Assembly (NCBI GenBank): GCA_029255685.2
Contig: CM055320.2
Span: 12,634,614-12,698,613 of the forward strand
Length of the DNA stretch: 64,000 nt
Source: Silene conica
Lineage: Eukaryota; Streptophyta; Magnoliopsida; Caryophyllales; Caryophyllaceae
Direction: 5' to 3'
Within the stretch, counting starts at the first letter, position 1. Each line of letters starts with the position of its first letter. The notes beneath the pieces were generated by a model, which made no database searches, was not told the origin of the DNA, and saw nothing but the letters and a program-made list of their open reading frames with translations. Positions 58,901 through 64,000 of the stretch are shown one piece after another. Position numbers and translations under genes: made by a program.

Positions 58901-61193
58901 ATTTGGTTTATTGAGATTAAATTACCCTCATTTCACTGCTACTTTGTGTATTTGCAAGGCCCATCGAACCAAGTACAGCAGAGACTATCTGCAACAAAAA
59001 AAAAAGAGAGAATAAAAGGAAACGCAAAGTTCAGGAATCATGAATGACAATTAAACAACATGTAGCTTTAAGATTTCAGGGTTGGGTAAAGCCTCACCCG
59101 ACTAACATCTTGAAGTCCTCTACTCCCTTGTCCAGGTATACTGAATGCTTCAACAACAACACCAGGACCAAGTTGAAATACTTGACTACGATTGCCACTA
59201 AATGAAGGATCAGGAGCTGCACGAAACATTATGAAAGAAAACTTGTGGCTTAGTGTAGGATGGCACCTCAAGCATCATAAACTCATTTATCAAAAATAAT
59301 CAGGGAAAAGCAAGAAATAAATTCAGCAAAAGAAATGGCTCATCCTACCAGGTTCATCATCAAGACATGAACTCACAAATCACTGACAACTTCTACATTA
59401 TTATACATTCACCTCATCTCAAGCCCCCCACCCCAGCCAAAAAAGTAAAATACTAGCATAAACATACAAACTATTCATGTTGAGGTGGCAGTGAGGCACA
59501 ACCAACTTGTAGTACTTAACATATGATTTGAAAAGCGTACCGGAGTCGTGTTAGGCACCCTTTTAGTTGTAAAACAGTACTTACTGACAGCACAAGACTT
59601 CTAGGAGTATCGACTTCTGGCTTAAGGGTACCTATCGGGATCTGCATGGAAGTTCTGTGTCCGACAAACAAAGTTTGGATATATAGAGGAATATGCATTT
59701 TACTGATCCAGGCCAAAAGGAGCTAATATTGCATTTACACCTCCCAGCATCTAGTAACCAGGACTGTGGAAGCTTGCGTACTGGATTGGTAGTAGTTTGT
59801 TGCAAGGAATCGATATATTTACAACATATTCCTTTCCCGGTATAGCACTTACCATTACAAAGAAATGATCAAGAAGCAAAGATCCACACGATAAACAAAA
59901 ATAAATAAAGCAGAATAGACGTAGCATATTATTACAACCTGAATCAGCAGGTGCACCCTCAGATGGTAATGGGGCTGGTTCTCGAACTACCAGGTGCAAA
60001 GTATGACCATCTTCCACCTCTACAATAAGTTAAGGCAACTTGATCATAAAATCGGATAATTTGGTGATTGATAACAAATGAACAGCAGAGCATAGTCAAA
60101 ACTGGAAATCATGTCTCCCCCCAACACAAAACACAACTACCAACAAAAAAAATTGGGGTGGTCAATGATGTTTAGCAGATCTCTCAATAAACGCATAGTA
60201 TTTAAACCTCCTTGCAATCCTTTCATACATGAGTCTTTCATATCCCAGTCTAATGAAGGGGGGTAGATCAACCACTAATACAGTATCAACTCTCAAAAAG
60301 TGAGCTATGCAGAGAAATCATGCTATTACAAACTAGACCAGGACAACTTTATTACTGATTCTGCTGCACCGTAACTTCACTTGTATATTCTGACCCACAG
60401 GAAGTAAGAATCAAGTTAGATTAGAGATGACAATTCAATCAAGTAAACATAATGCTACAGGTGAGCCCACTCCCCATAAATTACAGCATTGCACATCATT
60501 TTGACAACATTCTTGTCATATATGTGAAGGCTTCATTTCTAAACAGGCTACACTAAAGATGAACTTCCGGGTCTAGTTTGGGATAGCCTCAAGAGATGTC
60601 ATTTCTCATCAAAATTGTCAATAGAGACACCCTCCACACATTCTCCACCACAAAATGATTGCAAAGAAATAAAACAACTGTTGATGCTAGTAACACTTGT
60701 GTGTTAAACCTCATTACACTATCTTTTGGGCAGGGAAAGTGAGCCTACACAAGAAGATGCTTAATGCGTCCAAACAGAACAAAAAGTATACTTCACAAAT
60801 TTGACTGTAATTTTGAGATAATGAAAGAAAGGATACGATATGCAGACAGCAGCTGATCATCCTTCAGAACCTTTCCTCGACAAATAAGCCGCTGATGATC
60901 TGTCACAACACCCGTGACTGAAGCAATACATTCTTTCAAAGCAGGTACGGGAATCTGAAACACAATGACAACAGAAAATAAAAGCTCACATGATGACTTT
61001 AATGAATCGTGGACTTTACAGTTTACTCTAAGTTACTATCTTACAGAGTAAAAAAGAAACAATCAAAGTCTTAGTCTGTTACCTGTTTATCCACCTGCAG
61101 TGTATAAGTTTGGGAATCCATAGTCTTAATTTTTATCTCTATGGTTGCCTCAGAAGGTCCAGCCTCAACAAGTCCCGATAGCTCACTATCCAT
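55987..61193 (-). CDS. Ubiquitin-like domain protein, BAG6/CIP73-like
   Basis: Minus-strand gene for an N-terminal ubiquitin-like protein related to Arabidopsis At5g42220, Lotus CIP73 and animal BAG6 (a chaperone/quality-control scaffold). Coding exons, 5' to 3': 61193-61083, 60954-60837, 60019-59939, 59216-59098, 58988-58926, 58745-58581, 58492-58423, 58329-58169, 57979-57815, 57726-57655, 57580-57445, 57347-56991, 56633-56299, 56219-56142, 55995-55987. They join in frame to 679 residues, with GT-AG at each intron. UBL domain about residues 12-85 (IEIKIKTMDSQTYTLQVDKQ, LICRGKVLKDDQLLSAY, EDGHTLHLVVREP). The middle is Q/S/P-rich with conserved AIYISPSGPNPLMVQP and FLELGRTVSTLRLGRSP; the C-terminus is basic (PKRQKTE). 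Start at the first ATG after the acceptor at 61196. Exact cellular role in this plant is not shown by the sequence. Confidence 0.9.
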
Positions 61194-61299
61194 TCCTGCA
61201 GTCACAAACATTTTAACAGCTTAAAAACAGACAAATATGTCATAAAGTCATCTTTTTCCTGCATCACTCGTCTTATTATATATCTTGGAACTTTAGCTC

Positions 61300-62305
61300 T
61301 GTTTGGTTGAATGGAAAATATATCTACAAGGACATCATTTTAAATGAAAAAAGAATAGTATCTCAATATATTTTCCTCTGTTTAGTGACTGAAATAAAGG
61401 GAAAAGAAAAGAAAAGAAAAGAAAAGAAAAGAAGAAATAGTATGATAATGGGAAAACTGGGGTCTCATAGGTTTAGGGAAAATTAATGTTATCAAGAAGG
61501 AAACGAATAATCTCCATATTTTCAACATTTATCATGATCACAAACCATAAAAGGGAAACCGGGGAAATCAAGTCTGAAGGAATTTTTTCCCTGGACTAAA
61601 CGAAGGCTTTGTACGAGTTGGGCCAACATCAAGATCTTTAAGAACGGATTCTTAAAAAGTATGAATTTTCAAATTTAAGATTTGACCACGGCCTTCACTA
61701 TGCATTTATATGGAATGAACTAAATTACATAGCTCAAAGAAACAATTACAAATTGTCTTAAAGTCAATGACACTAACGGTTATTATTTACCTTATATCCA
61801 ATGTCATTGCTCCATCAAAAAACAACCCCACAGTAATAAAGTGAATCAGAAACACATGCTCAAATCTACCCTACGATGTAATTTAACAGTGCAATTCCCC
61901 TTGGTACTTGATCATTTGATATTTCACGCAACTAGACTGAATACTTAATTTGTTCCTATAAAATACCACTAGTGATTCAAAATGAAATAAAAACGATCAT
62001 ATGACAAATTTACAAACATGGTAAATTTACCTCAGCCCTAATCATTTAATTTTATTCATGCAGTAAGCAAATGAAAGTTGAGATACTAGTATGGAAATAA
62101 GCAATTAATAGTTCTCAAGCACACTCATACGTTTCCTTCTTAAATAAAAAAGATACAAGCCAATATGATAATGAGGAATCATGCATAAGTTGACGTTACT
62201 ATACACACGTGAATACCTTGTTTGGATGAACTCAAGTCTGTGTACCTACCATACAGTACTGCTACATAAAGCAGGGATACGAAATAAGGATACCTAGGTG
62301 GAGGG
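61300..62305 (+). repeat. Dispersed repeat, copy in the UBL leader intron
   Basis: About 800 bp (61300-62110) recurs with moderate divergence at 63245-64000, with shared 'aatctttaagaacggattc', 'tatttaccttatatccaa' and 'gatatttcacgcaactag'. The part 62008-62305 recurs inverted at 47026-47325. It includes an (aaaag)n run near 61398-61432. It has no coding potential and no clear terminal repeats. Confidence 0.75.
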
Positions 62306-63062
62306 ACAAGGCCACTCTGATATATTAAAAATCCCTACTAATTACTCTAATTTGAAACACCAATTCATATACACCTCCATTGACATGCCCTAGGACGCCG
62401 AAAGATACACACCCTCAAGCCCTTACCCCTAACCAATAAGGTATAGCAAAAGATCCATACAATCAGATTTATGTTACTCCGACCTTTCAATTTGGTCAAG
62501 TGCCAGGCGTCGATACTTGGAGAGCCCTACACGACATGACACGGCACTTTGGACAGTTTGTTTCAGACCACACTGAAAACTTTACGAAAAATAACTGTAT
62601 CCGATGTGTCACGTCCGTGCTGTTGAGTTGGAGTAACATAGAGCCAGATTAATGACGTTGAAATAGACAACACAATTGAATAGATTACCACCATAAGAAA
62701 AACCCTAATTATCCCCATTTCCGAAGTCTGCTGAACATCAAACCAGAGAAACAGCATAACAACAAGCATCAAATAGCATACAAATCCAGCTATTCACAAA
62801 AAAGGTGAAAACTTTATCAAACCAATTTCAAATTACATTTTTAATAATCATCAAACACCAACTATAAATCCAGTTATGTATACTTTCTTTAGGATATAAA
62901 ATCATCATATCCACAAAAAAATTAGCAAAAGCATCACAATTTATCAAAAACCATGATGAAATTAACACAAAAGGGAACTCATAGATGAAATCTTGTGTAC
63001 ATAAACATAAACCAACAAACAAAAAATGGCATAAAAAATGAAACCTTTGTGAAATAAGAGAA
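62306..63062 (-). other. Rest of the probable 5'UTR intron of the UBL gene
   Basis: No coding signal on either strand. If the leader exon proposed at 63063-63135 is right, this lies in a first intron of about 1.87 kb (63062-61196). Confidence 0.4.
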
Positions 63063-63170
63063 GCCTTAAGTCGGGTGTTGTTGAAACCCTTGAACACTCG
63101 TGTTTCTTCTTCTTAGAGCTTAATAACTTGTGTCTTTTTTCTAGTGTGGACTTATTAGGATTATTTTATA
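63063..63170 (-). promoter_or_regulatory. Probable UBL gene core promoter and leader exon
   Basis: On the minus strand TATAAAAT (63170-63163) is followed about 30 bp later by a purine/pyrimidine leader ('ctctaagaagaagaaacacg') and then 'atttcacaaag|gtttca', a possible donor at 63062. Together these fit a core promoter plus leader exon spliced to the acceptor at 61196. Inferred from signals only. Confidence 0.35.
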
Positions 63171-63244
63171 ATCTATATATTTTGATTGTGTGAGAGACTA
63201 AGAGGTAATGCTTATCTGGTAATATATAGGAAGGGGAAACACCT

Positions 63245-64000
63245 ACACCTCCGTTTAGTTGGCTGAAATAAGGGAAAAGGAAGGAACGAAGAGAAAGAGG
63301 GAAAGGGAAAATTGGGATTTGGTTTGGAAGGGAAAATGAATGTTATCAAATAGGAAACGGATTATCTCCATATTTCAAAATTTATCCCGTTCACAAACCA
63401 AGAGAAAGAGGGGAACTATTTTGCATCAATATGAACGAATTCATACGGTTTTTTGAGAATGGACCCAATGTTATAAAAGTGGGAAACCCTTTGTAAGAGT
63501 TGCCAACGTCAAAATCTTTAAGAACGGATTCATAAAAAAGAAGAATCTTGCAAACTACGATTTCACCAAGGCCTTCACAATGCATCTATATGGAATGATT
63601 TCAATTACGTTGCTCAAAGAAACAACTACAGATTGTCTTCGAGAAAATGGTGGCGACTGTTATTATTTACCTTATATCCAACGTCATTGCTCTATCAAAA
63701 AAGAACACAGCAGTATAAAATAATGTGAATTAGGAATAAATGCTGAAATCTAACCTATGATATAATTTAACCAATGCAATTCTCTTGGGTATTTGATAAT
63801 TTGATATTTCACGCAACTAGGCTGACTACTTAATTTGTTCCTAAAATTTACTACTAGCTATTCAAAATGAAATAAATACTATAACATGAAAAACCGCAAA
63901 CATGGTACTCATAGCTTTTGTCCATTAGTAAGCCCTACTCAATTAATTTTTATCCGCATAGTAAGCAAATGAAATCGAGAAACTAGTATGGAAAGAAGCA
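63245..64000 (+). repeat. Dispersed repeat, copy upstream of the UBL promoter (cut by the window end)
   Basis: Same family as 61300-62305, offset by about 1.93 kb, starting about 75 bp upstream of the proposed TATA box and still in register at the last base of the window. Confidence 0.75.

Overview
The window is nuclear DNA of a flowering plant, probably a eudicot. The evidence is GT-AG intron-exon genes with clear plant orthologues, Ty1/copia elements primed by the initiator-Met tRNA, plant-type Helitron termini, tRNA-derived SINEs and a plant mobile domain gene. The species cannot be named from sequence alone.

Layout. 1-10067: the 3' part of a Helitron. It carries an RPA-like fragment (721-1065), a captured importin-alpha fragment with a possible promoter (about 2547-4560, minus strand), an array of duplicated mini-exons (5077-6494) and a PIF1-type helicase gene (6647-9735), and ends in a hairpin plus CTAG. 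10068-27823: AT-rich repeats rich in 'aatacgagct' that end in another Helitron 3' end. They are split by a 14.6-kb insertion of two inverted, closely related copia elements (11857-20540 minus, 20621-26450 plus). 27824-35552: AT-rich DNA and a candidate Helitron (29578-35552) carrying tandem repeats, a SINE, a solo LTR and a 350-bp foldback MITE. 35614-40258: a TIR element (MULE-like) with two convergent genes, a PMD/MAIN-like protein and a small uncharacterised protein, and no visible transposase. 40395-46339: a Helitron end, LINE 3' fragments, a short non-autonomous Helitron, a MULE-type MITE with a 9-bp duplication, and a short retroposon with a 16-bp duplication.

The host genes lie in the right third. 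46.4-52.9 kb (plus) is the SART1/DOT2 orthologue, a U4/U6.U5 tri-snRNP splicing factor, in five coding exons plus a 5'UTR intron. 56.0-63.1 kb (minus) is a BAG6/CIP73-like ubiquitin-domain protein in fifteen coding exons. They converge tail to tail on a 3-kb spacer holding a SINE and a MITE. One dispersed repeat family occurs in the 5'UTR intron of both genes and again just upstream of the second gene's promoter.

The strongest candidate for something undescribed is the 4.6-kb PMD element. Its architecture is TIR, GGACGT-rich subterminal array, small gene, convergent PMD gene, second GGACGT-rich array, TIR. This recalls the two convergent genes of MuDR, but a PMD protein stands where the transposase would be. 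The second is the array of phase-symmetric mini-exons ahead of a Helitron helicase that lacks its Rep domain.
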